DNA of 34,677 nt from UBA4246 sp045113475 (GTDB lineage: Bacteria > Bacillota > Clostridia > Christensenellales > Aristaeellaceae): the NCBI GenBank assembly GCA_045113475.1, contig JBGUIY010000326.1:1-34677 (forward strand), read 5' to 3'. This document shows positions 25,327 through 32,295 of this stretch, in pieces. A program made the translations under genes and the position numbers. The notes under the pieces were generated by a model, which made no database searches, was not told the DNA's origin, and saw only the letters and a program-made list of their open reading frames with translations. Within the stretch, counting starts at the first letter, position 1. The number at the start of each line of letters is the position of its first letter.

Positions 25327-26676
25327 TCACAGTTCGATCACCGGGATTTCCAGCAGCGCCGCGGTCTGTTTCATGGCGTCGTAAATGTCGTCCCATACCA
25401 GCACATAATGATGCGGGATCTGCTCCTCGATCAGCCGCTCGGCGGTGCGGCGCACAGGGGCTTCCATTCTGACATGGGTCATGCTGCCCCGGGTCACGCG
25501 GTCCCTGTCCAGCGCCTCGCCCCGCATGAGCACCAGCTTGTACTGCCCGTGGTAATTGTGCAGGCGGGCGATGGTCACCGTACCCGGCTTGAGGGCGGTC
25601 CAGAAGGCGGAACCCTGGCCGACAAGCGGATGGTTGCGCAGCTCCGGACGGTACTTATTGTCGTGCAGCGACGGCGCGGCGTTGCCGCAGTGCCAGAAGA
25701 CCATGGTATTTTCCTGCTCGTTCAGGTCGATCATATCGGTAATGAACGGCGCGTTCCCCGGCGAGAGCAGCATTTCCATCATCTGGGTGATTCCGGCGTC
25801 CACGTCGCCCTCGCAGCCGACGGAGATCCCGTCGTCCAGCAGGCGGCCCAATACCGCGCAGGGCTGGGTATGCGCAGCGCCCATTTCCGGCCAGCACTTG
25901 ATGACACCGAAATCGTAGCCGTCCAACTGCATGCGCCGCTTCAGGGCCAGGTAGAGCCGGCAGTGGTTTTCAAGATGCCCCTCCGGCAGCAGGGAAGGAT
26001 CCCACCGGGCGGAAACGGCATCCATGTCTGCCCGGACCGCTTCTTCCGGCAGGGCCGCCATATCGTCGAACACGGTCTTCAGTTCGGTGGCGTTCATGGC
26101 GATGCCGAAGGTGCGCCGGATGGCGGCTTCGTCAAAGGTACTCACATAATAGTTGGTGGGCCGGTACCCGAAGATCCCCATGGTCATACGGGAGAGCGCC
26201 TTGCGGACCGCGTATCCCCTCAGCAGGTTGACGACCTTCGCTTCCGCCCGCGGATCCTCCTTCCCGCCGTACACCGTATGGCAGGGATAACCCAGCCGGC
26301 CCAGCGCGGCAGCGTTCATGGTCATGGCGCACAAAGCGTTGGCCCACAGGCGTTCTTCCCGCTCGTAGGGCGGCTCATAGGGCGCCCAGAGGATCAGCGG
26401 CACCCCCATCTTCTGCACGATGGCGGCAGCGATATCGTCCCCGGTGAAGGCCCCGTAAACCATGACAACGGCGTCCACCCGGCGCTCCCGCATCATTGAA
26501 ATGGCTTCATCCACTTCCTGCGGAGTGGTCAGCACCTGGCCGGGCATGACCAGATTCATGTCTGTCAGCTTCTCCTCCGCCCAGGCGGTGTATTCGCAGT
26601 GGCGCTGGATCGGCAGTTTCCTAGGCCAGCGGCCGGACAGCGTGACGATCAGGCCGACATTCAGCTTTTCTTTCAT
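25327..26676 (-). CDS. L-fucose/L-arabinose isomerase-like protein
   Basis: This 449-residue protein of the FucI/AraA-like fold group interconverts aldoses and ketoses using a divalent metal. Conserved acidic and His positions are visible: CEGDVDAGIT (Glu289, Asp291), FITDMIDLNEQ (Asp314) and FWHCGNAAP (His329, Cys330). The N-terminal part is Rossmann-like (VDAVVMVYGAFTGDD). The start is ATG 26676, eight bases after AAGGAG. It lies between a class II aldolase upstream and the ABC operon downstream on the same strand. Together with the aldolase it suggests isomerisation of an aldose to a ketose that is later split. The specific sugar cannot be assigned; the family includes members of unknown substrate. 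Confidence 0.85.
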   Translation of the reverse strand: MKEKLNVGLIVTLSGRWPRKLPIQRHCEYTAWAEEKLTDMNLVMPGQVLTTPQEVDEAISMMRERRVDAVVMVYGAFTGDDIAAAIVQKMGVPLILWAPYEPPYEREERLWANALCAMTMNAAALGRLGYPCHTVYGGKEDPRAEAKVVNLLRGYAVRKALSRMTMGIFGYRPTNYYVSTFDEAAIRRTFGIAMNATELKTVFDDMAALPEEAVRADMDAVSARWDPSLLPEGHLENHCRLYLALKRRMQLDGYDFGVIKCWPEMGAAHTQPCAVLGRLLDDGISVGCEGDVDAGITQMMEMLLSPGNAPFITDMIDLNEQENTMVFWHCGNAAPSLHDNKYRPELRNHPLVGQGSAFWTALKPGTVTIARLHNYHGQYKLVLMRGEALDRDRVTRGSMTHVRMEAPVRRTAERLIEEQIPHHYVLVWDDIYDAMKQTAALLEIPVIEL

Positions 26677-26853
26677 TTTATCTGCTCCTTTCATACTGAT
26701 TCTCATCTAAATAAATGTGCATATGTGGAATGGATTTTGGGACAGATCAAGGAAGACGTCCGAAAGCGTATCCGAAGATACGGTGAGGACGGCTGACACA
26801 GAGATGTCGCAAAAGCCGCCCACAGATGTGCATGTTTTAGGTGAGGATTAGTA
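26677..26853. other. 177-bp intergenic region with ATGTGCAT repeats and a small hairpin
   Basis: This gap separates the aldolase stop from the isomerase start on the minus strand. ATGTGCAT occurs twice (26715-26722 and 26826-26833). A small hairpin (CGTATC/GATACG around CGAA, 26767-26782) lies between them. I found no convincing -35/-10 pair, so the isomerase may be read from the aldolase promoter. No gene is visible. Confidence 0.4.
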
Positions 26854-27708
26854 TCAGGCCTTGCCTTCCGAACCGGACAGGCGGATGATATGCTTGACGT
26901 CCTCCACCAGCGCCTCGCAGGCGTACTGGCTCACCTTCCAGCTGTGGCCCTGGTGATCCGTTTTGAGGCCTGCTTCCAGATGCTCGATGTACTTCCAGCG
27001 GATCTCCGTGCCGAAATTGATCTTGGCGATGCCCAGATCACGGACGGCCTTACGGATGATATCCTCATCCATACCCGTGCAGCCGTGAAGCACCAGGGGC
27101 AGGTCGCAGAACTTTCTGACCTCCTCCAGGATCTCCAGATGGATATCGGGCTTGCCCCGATAAAAGCCATGGGCGTTGCCGATGCCGATGGCCAGTGTGT
27201 CCGGATGGCAGAGACTCAGGAATTCCTTCACCTGTCCGGGATCGGCCAGATTCTTGTTTTCCATCACGGCGCCGCTGCCGTCCAGCCGCTGAAGTTCCCC
27301 GATCTCGGCTTCCACCGGCGCGTGGAAGCAGCGGGCCACCCTGACCACGCTCTCCGTCAGCGCGGCGTTTTCCGCCACGGGCAGGGTGGAGCCGTCGATC
27401 ATGACGGACGTAAAGCCGAGACGCAGCGCTTCCATGCAGATCTCAAAGCTGTTTCCGTGATCCAGGTGGATCGATACCGGGACGGAGACCTTGCCGGCAC
27501 ACCATTTAGCCACCTGGTAAAACCAGTCGTGGCCGCTGTAGGCACCGGTCGTCACATAGTGGGCGAGGATCACCGGGGATCTCAGTTCCTCCGCCGCCCG
27601 GCAGATCGCCATGATGATATCGTAGTTCCCGCCCTGGGTATTGATCGCCGGAATGGCATAGCCTTCTCGGCGGGCCCGCCGCAGCTGCTCCAGGTTGTTG
27701 CACAGCAT
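26854..27708 (-). CDS. class II aldolase, tagatose/ketose-bisphosphate type
   Basis: This 284-residue zinc-dependent class II aldolase, of the shorter GatY/KbaY/FbaA-like type, has HLDHGNS (catalytic Asp83, zinc His84), VEAEIGEL (Glu135), GIGNAHGFYRG (His180), LVLHGCTG (His208) and the phosphate motif NFGTEIR. The canonical fructose-bisphosphate enzyme has NVDTD there, while tagatose-type enzymes have a TE pair. The ATG at 27708 has AAAGGGTG upstream and its own promoter. It is divergent from the LacI gene. It probably splits the phosphorylated ketose made by the isomerase-like neighbour. It shares only motif-level similarity with the aldolase at 4633-5787. Confidence 0.9.
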   Translation of the reverse strand: MLCNNLEQLRRARREGYAIPAINTQGGNYDIIMAICRAAEELRSPVILAHYVTTGAYSGHDWFYQVAKWCAGKVSVPVSIHLDHGNSFEICMEALRLGFTSVMIDGSTLPVAENAALTESVVRVARCFHAPVEAEIGELQRLDGSGAVMENKNLADPGQVKEFLSLCHPDTLAIGIGNAHGFYRGKPDIHLEILEEVRKFCDLPLVLHGCTGMDEDIIRKAVRDLGIAKINFGTEIRWKYIEHLEAGLKTDHQGHSWKVSQYACEALVEDVKHIIRLSGSEGKA

Positions 27709-27763
27709 ATCCCATCACCCTTTCTCGTTTGCCATGGGAATAATTACTCGTATGTACATTTTG

Positions 27764-27793
27764 AGTATAGCACATTTCACTTTTTTATGTCAA
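27764..27793 (-). promoter_or_regulatory. promoter of the aldolase-isomerase unit
   Basis: On the minus strand TTGACA (27793-27788) is followed after 18 bases by TATACT (27769-27764). The palindrome ATGTACAT (27752-27759) lies immediately downstream, near the expected start of transcription, and may be an operator half of the TACACA family. Confidence 0.68.
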
Positions 27794-27845
27794 GAAAAAC
27801 ATCGTATTTTTGCGGATTTTCTTTCAATAATCCTGTACACCGTGA

Positions 27846-27874
27846 TTGACTAAGCATGCTCTTTAGTGTACAAT
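27846..27874 (+). promoter_or_regulatory. promoter of the LacI-family gene
   Basis: TTGACT (27846-27851), a 17-base spacer and TACAAT (27869-27874) precede the ATG at 27909 by 34 bases, with AGAGGAGG in between. Confidence 0.8.
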
Positions 27875-27893
27875 ATACACATATCCACACATA
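27866..27893. promoter_or_regulatory. putative autoregulatory operator of the LacI gene
   Basis: GTGTA and TACAC form an inverted repeat with five bases between (27866-27880), overlapping the -10 box. It is followed by CACATATCCACACAT, which repeats the same half-site words found at other promoters of the right block. This position suggests autorepression. Confidence 0.5.
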
Positions 27894-27908
27894 AGAGGAG
27901 GACAGTCG

Positions 27909-28922
27909 ATGCCACGGAAAGGAAACATGCCCACGCGGAAAGACGTGGCAGAACTGGCCGGCGTATCGGAAACCATCGTATCCTACGTGCTGAACGCGAA
28001 CCGCTATGTATCGGCTGACAAGAAGAAGCGGGTGCTGGAAGCGGTCGAAAAGCTCCATTACCGCCCCAACTCCATCGCCCGCGCCCTGAAGGGAAAGGGC
28101 AACAGCCATATCCTTTTTATCGCGGACAACGTCGCCAACAACTATTTCGGCCGCCTGCTGCAGGAGCTGGACAGCGTCGCCTACGACAAGGGCTATCTGG
28201 TTTCCCTGATGAGCGCGAAAAACGACCGGGATTTCATCAACCGTATCCTTTCCCGCCAGGTGGACGCCGTGATCATCTCCTCCGCCAGCCTGGCGGAAAG
28301 CCGCGTGCAGGAGCTGGTGGACAACGGCCTGCCCGTGGTGCTGCTCATGACCCGGGATTACGCCACGGTGCACGGGCGCGTGGCGCGGATCTACACAGGC
28401 ATCGAGTCGGGCATCATGGCGGCGGTGCGCCTGCTGTACGAAAGCGGCTGCCGCCATCTGGTGCACGTGGACCGCGTCAGCCGCCAGGCCCATTTCTCCA
28501 ACCGGCAGGACCTGCGTTACCGCGGCTTCTGCAACCAGATGGAGACCCTGGGCTGCCAGCTGACTGAGGATTCCATCATCACCGGCTGCAGGGACTACGA
28601 CGAGCTGTTCGAAGCGGTGTGCCGCAGGATCAACGGCGGTGTGCCCGTAGACGGCTTCGTGTGCCGGAACGACGACCTGGCCTGCATCGTGCTCAACGCC
28701 GTCCAGGCCTGCGGCAGGAAAGTGCCGGAGGAGATCTCCGTGATCGGCTTTGACAATTCCATCACCAGCAGGGTCATCCATCCGGCCCTTTCCACCGTGG
28801 CGACGGACCAGAAAGCCATCGCCGAAGCCGCGCTGGAGCTGATCGAAGCGATGATCCGCGGCCAGACCCCCGGCGAAAAGCACCTGATCACCCGCATGGT
28901 GCTCCGCAATACCACCCGATAG
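27909..28922 (+). CDS. LacI-family transcriptional regulator
   Basis: This 337-residue sugar-responsive repressor has an N-terminal helix-turn-helix and hinge helix (about 8-60; TRKDVAELAGVSETIVSYVL, then YRPNSIARALKGK). The periplasmic-binding-protein-like effector domain that follows includes SHILFIADNVANNYFGRL, VDGFVCRNDDLACIVLNA and ISVIGFDNSITSRV. AGAGGAGG precedes the ATG. It sits divergent from the aldolase gene and upstream of a GH5-like gene. The intergenic regions of this block carry TACACA(T/C)G palindromes on promoters, including its own. It is therefore the natural candidate for controlling the isomerase/aldolase, LplB/LplC-type and third ABC operons (inference). The effector is unknown. 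Confidence 0.94.
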   Translation: MPRKGNMPTRKDVAELAGVSETIVSYVLNANRYVSADKKKRVLEAVEKLHYRPNSIARALKGKGNSHILFIADNVANNYFGRLLQELDSVAYDKGYLVSLMSAKNDRDFINRILSRQVDAVIISSASLAESRVQELVDNGLPVVLLMTRDYATVHGRVARIYTGIESGIMAAVRLLYESGCRHLVHVDRVSRQAHFSNRQDLRYRGFCNQMETLGCQLTEDSIITGCRDYDELFEAVCRRINGGVPVDGFVCRNDDLACIVLNAVQACGRKVPEEISVIGFDNSITSRVIHPALSTVATDQKAIAEAALELIEAMIRGQTPGEKHLITRMVLRNTTR

Positions 28923-28931
28923 GCACCGTTG

Positions 28932-28953
28932 CCCGTACCCCGACGGGTACGGG
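28932..28953 (+). terminator. stem-loop after the LacI gene
   Basis: CCCGTACCC and GGGTACGGG pair perfectly over 9 bp around CGAC, ten bases after the LacI stop. There is no T run (TATCATC follows), so read-through into the GH5-like gene is possible. Confidence 0.6.
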
Positions 28954-28970
28954 TATCATCAAACCCATGG

Positions 28971-28980
28971 ATACACACGA
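28971..28980. promoter_or_regulatory. putative operator half-site upstream of the GH5-like gene
   Basis: ATACACACGA here is identical (opposite strand) to the sequence by the -10 box of the third ABC operon (33653-33662). No clear promoter accompanies it, so support is limited to the shared word and intergenic location. Confidence 0.35.
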
Positions 28981-29013
28981 GTTGCTTTATCAAATATATA
29001 AGGAGGCAGAACA

Positions 29014-30039
29014 ATGCTGGATCCATCCTATTTCCGCAGCGTGAAAGGCGCCGTCTATTTCCCGTCCCGGGCGTACAACGCCTGGCAGACCTGGAACGAA
29101 CTCGATCCCGAAGAGATCGACCGCGATTTCGGCTACGCCCAGGACGCGGGCATCAACGCCCTGCGCATGTTTGTCAGCTTCGAATTCTGGCAGGAGCAGC
29201 CCGAGGCATTCTTCGGGCGTTTCGAGCAGGTCGTCGCCCTGTCGGAAAAGCACGGCATCCGGATCATGCCCGTCCTCTTCGAAGACTGCGGCGCGGACAA
29301 CACCCCGGAAACCAGAACGGACAAGAACCCCCATACCGCCATCTGCGTCTGCTCCCCCTGCCGGGCCATTCAGCACGATCCCGCCCGCTGGACGGAGGTG
29401 CACGCCTACGTGGACGCTTTCATGCGCCGGTACGGCAGCGACAAGCGGCTGCTGGCCATCGAGTGCATGAATGAGCCCCACTGGGAATCGGGCAACGTCC
29501 CCTTTGCGCAGCATGTGGTCGCCCTGGCCAGAAGCTACAAGGGCAGCGTACCCCTGACCATCGGCTGCATCACCCTGCTGCACAATCTGTATTTCGGCGA
29601 TAATCTCGACGTTTACCAGTACCACGACAACTTTCCGCAGAGCGCTGAGAACCTGGGCTTCGTGATCCGCGAAGCGAACCGGGTGCAGGAACTCATCGGC
29701 AAGCCCTGCTGGCTGACGGAATGGCAGCGGGTGCGCGAAGCCGGCCCCGGCTGGGACACGGCGGTCATCCCCCAGGAGTACACTGTGCCGGCCCTTGCCA
29801 CACTGGCTCCCACGGTATACGCCGGCGGCATGGGCAGCTTCTTCTGGTCCCTGATGGTCAAACCGGCCTACCTGATGGCACAGCGTCCCAACGGTACCTA
29901 CAACGGCCTGTTTCACGAGGACGGCAGCGTCTACAGTCTGGAAGACTATCAAGCAATCGCCGGGAAAGACAAAATCCGCCCCGTAAAATCCACGCTGCCG
30001 GACTGGTACCTGAAAAGCCTGGAAGAGTACGGGAAATAA
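29014..30039 (+). CDS. GH5-like (clan A) glycoside hydrolase
   Basis: This 341-residue TIM-barrel glycosidase has the clan-A pair of catalytic glutamates: Glu154 in IECMNEPHW (acid/base, strand 4) and Glu236 in CWLTEWQ (nucleophile, strand 7). Between them lies YQYHDNF, in the strand-6 position. The N-terminal part (FGYAQDAGINALRMFVSFEFW) matches strands 1-2 of family 5 and related enzymes. There is no signal peptide, so it acts on imported oligosaccharides. TAAGGAGG lies eight bases before the ATG. It follows the LacI gene on the same strand, with a stem-loop between them. Whether it is a glucosidase, mannosidase or xylanase-like enzyme cannot be told; assignment to GH5 rather than another clan-A family is probable but not certain. 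Confidence 0.82.
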   Translation: MLDPSYFRSVKGAVYFPSRAYNAWQTWNELDPEEIDRDFGYAQDAGINALRMFVSFEFWQEQPEAFFGRFEQVVALSEKHGIRIMPVLFEDCGADNTPETRTDKNPHTAICVCSPCRAIQHDPARWTEVHAYVDAFMRRYGSDKRLLAIECMNEPHWESGNVPFAQHVVALARSYKGSVPLTIGCITLLHNLYFGDNLDVYQYHDNFPQSAENLGFVIREANRVQELIGKPCWLTEWQRVREAGPGWDTAVIPQEYTVPALATLAPTVYAGGMGSFFWSLMVKPAYLMAQRPNGTYNGLFHEDGSVYSLEDYQAIAGKDKIRPVKSTLPDWYLKSLEEYGK

Positions 30040-30166
30040 GCATACAGGCGGATAAAAACCCATTCAGTCCGCGGCTCTTATCTCCTGAAACAAAGATTTG
30101 GCAAGAAGGTTTTTTGCTGATTACTGTGTGATTGCCCCAAATGGCACCCAAAATGGTACAAAACAT

Positions 30167-30206
30167 ATTGAGCGGATCCGTTGTGAAACCAGCGGATCCG
30201 CTCAAT
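30167..30206. terminator. long perfect inverted repeat, likely bidirectional terminator
   Basis: ATTGAGCGGATCCG and CGGATCCGCTCAAT form a perfect 14-bp stem around a 12-base loop, between converging genes. TTTAT follows on the plus strand and, on the minus strand, ATGTTTTG. It is a plausible terminator for both directions, though the T runs are imperfect. Confidence 0.6.
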
Positions 30207-30359
30207 TTATATGCATTATACTCAATGTGATGCTCCCTTGGAATCACACGACGTTCATCAAGGGATCACCCGCATCGTATCTACCCGTTCAGAATGAAAT
30301 GATTGTTCCGTATCATAGCACGAAACCATATCGCCGCGTCAGCGGCCGCAGCGATCAAC

Positions 30360-30391
30360 CAAACGCTGAGCCCCAAAAGGCGAAGCGTTTG
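30360..30391. repeat. hairpin element next to the tandem repeat
   Basis: CAAACGCT (30360-30367) and AGCGTTTG (30384-30391) form a perfect 8-bp stem. GCC/GGC inside can pair further, giving a two-step hairpin. It lies directly before the heptamer repeat and may be part of the same dispersed element. Confidence 0.5.
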
Positions 30392-30398
30392 CACCTGA

Positions 30399-30433
30399 AC
30401 TCCTCACTCCTGACTCCACACTCCTCACTCCTC
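30399..30433. repeat. five tandem copies of a 7-bp unit (ACTCCTC)
   Basis: ACTCC recurs at 30399, 30406, 30413, 30420 and 30427, an exact 7-base period; the last two bases of each unit vary (TC, TG, AC, TC, TC). The array ends one base before the stop codon of the minus-strand permease, so in its mRNA it reads as repeated GGAGT units in the 3' untranslated region. Confidence 0.85.
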
Positions 30434-30434
30434 T

Positions 30435-31277
30435 CTATCCCTTGACCGCTCCTGCCACCAGTCCCTTGACCATGTATTTCTGGAAGAAGAAGAACACGAA
30501 GATCATGGGCAGCGCGCCGAGGATGGAGGCGGAGTTGATCAGCTGCCAGTCGCTGACCTCCCCCATGTAGGTCAGCTTCAGGCCCTGGGAGAGCGTCCAC
30601 AGCGCCGGGGAGCGTACCAGGGTGATGGCGTGCAGGTAATCGTCCCAGGTCATCAGGAAGCTGTAGATGCCCACCGCCAGGATGCCCGGCACAACCAGAG
30701 GCATGATGATGCGCAGCAGCGTCCTCATCCTGCCGCAGCCGTCCGTCCAGGCTGCTTCCTCCAGATCACGGGGGATCCCGTCGAAAAAGGACGCCATCAG
30801 CGAAATGGAGAAGGGCACCTGGGTGGCGCTGATCGCCAGCACCAGTCCGAGACGGCTGTCCGTCATGCCCAGGCGGCGGAGGATGCCGTACAGGGAGATC
30901 AGGCGGCTGATCACCGGCATCATCTGGGAAAAGGAGAAAGTGGCCAGCAGGATCACGTTCCAGCGGAAATGGAAACGGCTCAGGGCATAGCCCGCCATGA
31001 TGGAGATCACGCAGATCAGCAGCGCCGCCAGGGCGGACACGATCAGGTTGTTCTGATAATAAAGCAGGAATTTCCCGTCCTGGAACAGGGTCACGTACCC
31101 GTCCACGGACAGCTTTTCAGGCCACAGGGAAGGGACGATGCGGTAGGACTCCACATTGGTCTTCAGGGAGGTCACCGCCATCCAGTAAACCGGGAACAGC
31201 AGGAAAGCGAACAGCACCAGAAGGGCGAAATACTTGAAGAATACCGCCGCAGACGGCAGACCGCGATGCTTTTTCAT
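30435..31277 (-). CDS. sugar ABC transporter permease, MalG/UgpE type
   Basis: This 280-residue permease is the second of the third sugar importer. Its first membrane segment lies near residue 10 (AVFFKYFALLVLFAFLLFPV). The EAA loop DLEEAAWTDGCGRMRTLLRI follows, and the C-terminus is FFFFQKYMVKGLVAGAVKG. It overlaps the partner's stop by four bases (ATGA), so translation is coupled. A 7-base tandem repeat begins just after its stop. No ATPase is encoded nearby. Confidence 0.95.
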   Translation of the reverse strand: MKKHRGLPSAAVFFKYFALLVLFAFLLFPVYWMAVTSLKTNVESYRIVPSLWPEKLSVDGYVTLFQDGKFLLYYQNNLIVSALAALLICVISIMAGYALSRFHFRWNVILLATFSFSQMMPVISRLISLYGILRRLGMTDSRLGLVLAISATQVPFSISLMASFFDGIPRDLEEAAWTDGCGRMRTLLRIIMPLVVPGILAVGIYSFLMTWDDYLHAITLVRSPALWTLSQGLKLTYMGEVSDWQLINSASILGALPMIFVFFFFQKYMVKGLVAGAVKG

Positions 31278-32230
31278 CCGCGCCCTCCTTCCCGCTTTTC
31301 ATACTTGAACACGAGATTGAACAGGAACACCACCACGATCATCACCAGCAGCCAGACCGTGGTGACCGCCGCGCCGGAGCCGTAATTGTTGTTGACGAAG
31401 GCCTCGTCGTAGGAGAGCACCGCCAGCGTGGTGGTCGCCCCCACAGGGCCGCCGTTGGTCAGCGTGGCGAAGAGCGGATACTGTTTGAAGTTTTCGATGA
31501 TGCACATGGACACCGAAACGGCGATCACGCTGCGCATATAGGGGATCAGGATATGGACCAGCCGGGTAAAGTAGCCCGCGCCGTCGATCTTCGCCGCCTC
31601 CAGGATGTCGTCCGGCACGTTCTGCATGCCGGCCAGCAGCAGCAGGGTCATCAGCGGGATCTGTTTCCACAGTCCGGCGATGATCACGCCCCAGAGCGCC
31701 GTGCCTTTCCCGTTCAGCATACCGAAATCGGTGACCTTCCCGCCTGAGAAGAGATTCACCAGATACTGCACCAGGCCGTAGGGATTGGCGTAGATCCATG
31801 CCCACAGCAGGCCCGTGATCACCGTGGGGATGACCCAGGGGATCATCATCACGCTGCGCAGGAAGCGCGCTCCCGGCAGATCGGTATTCAGGATCAGCGC
31901 CAGCGTCATGCTGACCAGGAAGGTGAGCAGCACCATCCAGAACACGAACTGCCCCGTAATGCTGATGGCGGACTGCAGCTTCCCCGCCTTCCACAGCCGG
32001 GTATAATTGCCGAAATCGTTCCATTCGCCGGGCCGGTTCTTGGTCAGGTTGGCGATCTTGTAGCTGGTGAAGCTCATGGCCACCGAATCCACGATGGGGA
32101 TCAGGATAAACGCCACGCACAGGACGAGCGCGGGCAGCAGCAGGCAGAAGCAGAACAGCAGGTCCTGCCGCTTCCTGGACCCCATTCCCCGGAAGGCCCG
32201 TCCGCGCACAGAGGCATTGGTTGAACGCAT
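31274..32230 (-). CDS. sugar ABC transporter permease, MalF/UgpA type
   Basis: This 318-residue permease has a membrane segment LLFCFCLLLPALVLCVAFIL near residue 25 and the EAA loop DILEAAKIDGAGYFTRLVHI near residue 210. AAAGGAG lies nine bases before the ATG at 32230. The ORF extends upstream to 32263 but that part crosses a stem-loop and the ribosome binding site, so the shorter start is preferred. It follows the binding-protein gene and is coupled to the MalG-type partner. Confidence 0.94.
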   Translation of the reverse strand: MRSTNASVRGRAFRGMGSRKRQDLLFCFCLLLPALVLCVAFILIPIVDSVAMSFTSYKIANLTKNRPGEWNDFGNYTRLWKAGKLQSAISITGQFVFWMVLLTFLVSMTLALILNTDLPGARFLRSVMMIPWVIPTVITGLLWAWIYANPYGLVQYLVNLFSGGKVTDFGMLNGKGTALWGVIIAGLWKQIPLMTLLLLAGMQNVPDDILEAAKIDGAGYFTRLVHILIPYMRSVIAVSVSMCIIENFKQYPLFATLTNGGPVGATTTLAVLSYDEAFVNNNYGSGAAVTTVWLLVMIVVVFLFNLVFKYEKREGGRG

Positions 32231-32251
32231 AGGAACTGTCTCCTTTGAAAA

Positions 32252-32277
32252 GAGGGTGGGCATGACGCACCACCCTC
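32252..32277 (-). terminator. stem-loop between binding-protein and permease genes
   Basis: GAGGGTGG and CCACCCTC pair perfectly over 8 bp around a 10-base loop. On the minus strand TTTT follows directly, so partial termination here would favour binding-protein over permease transcripts. Confidence 0.72.
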
Positions 32278-32295
32278 ATGTGAAAACCGTTTCAG

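Larger units (their letters stand above)
30040..30434. other. 395-bp convergent intergenic region with structured repeats
   Basis: No gene is visible between the GH5-like stop and the permease stop. The first 125 bases are AT-richer and hold no feature I can name. A long perfect hairpin lies at 30167-30206. From 30360 a hairpin and a seven-base tandem repeat run up to the permease stop. These are listed separately. Confidence 0.7.

Noticed and set aside
26599..26796. Possible small protein or gene remnant ending in KEDVRKRIRRYGEDG
   Set aside because: The open frame starts antisense within the isomerase-like gene, has no ribosome binding site, and the tail matches no family I can name.
29721..30131. 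136-codon plus-strand frame running past the GH5-like stop
   Set aside because: It overlaps the GH5-like gene in another frame, is Arg/Gly-rich, and has no motif. The GH5-like frame carries both catalytic glutamates.
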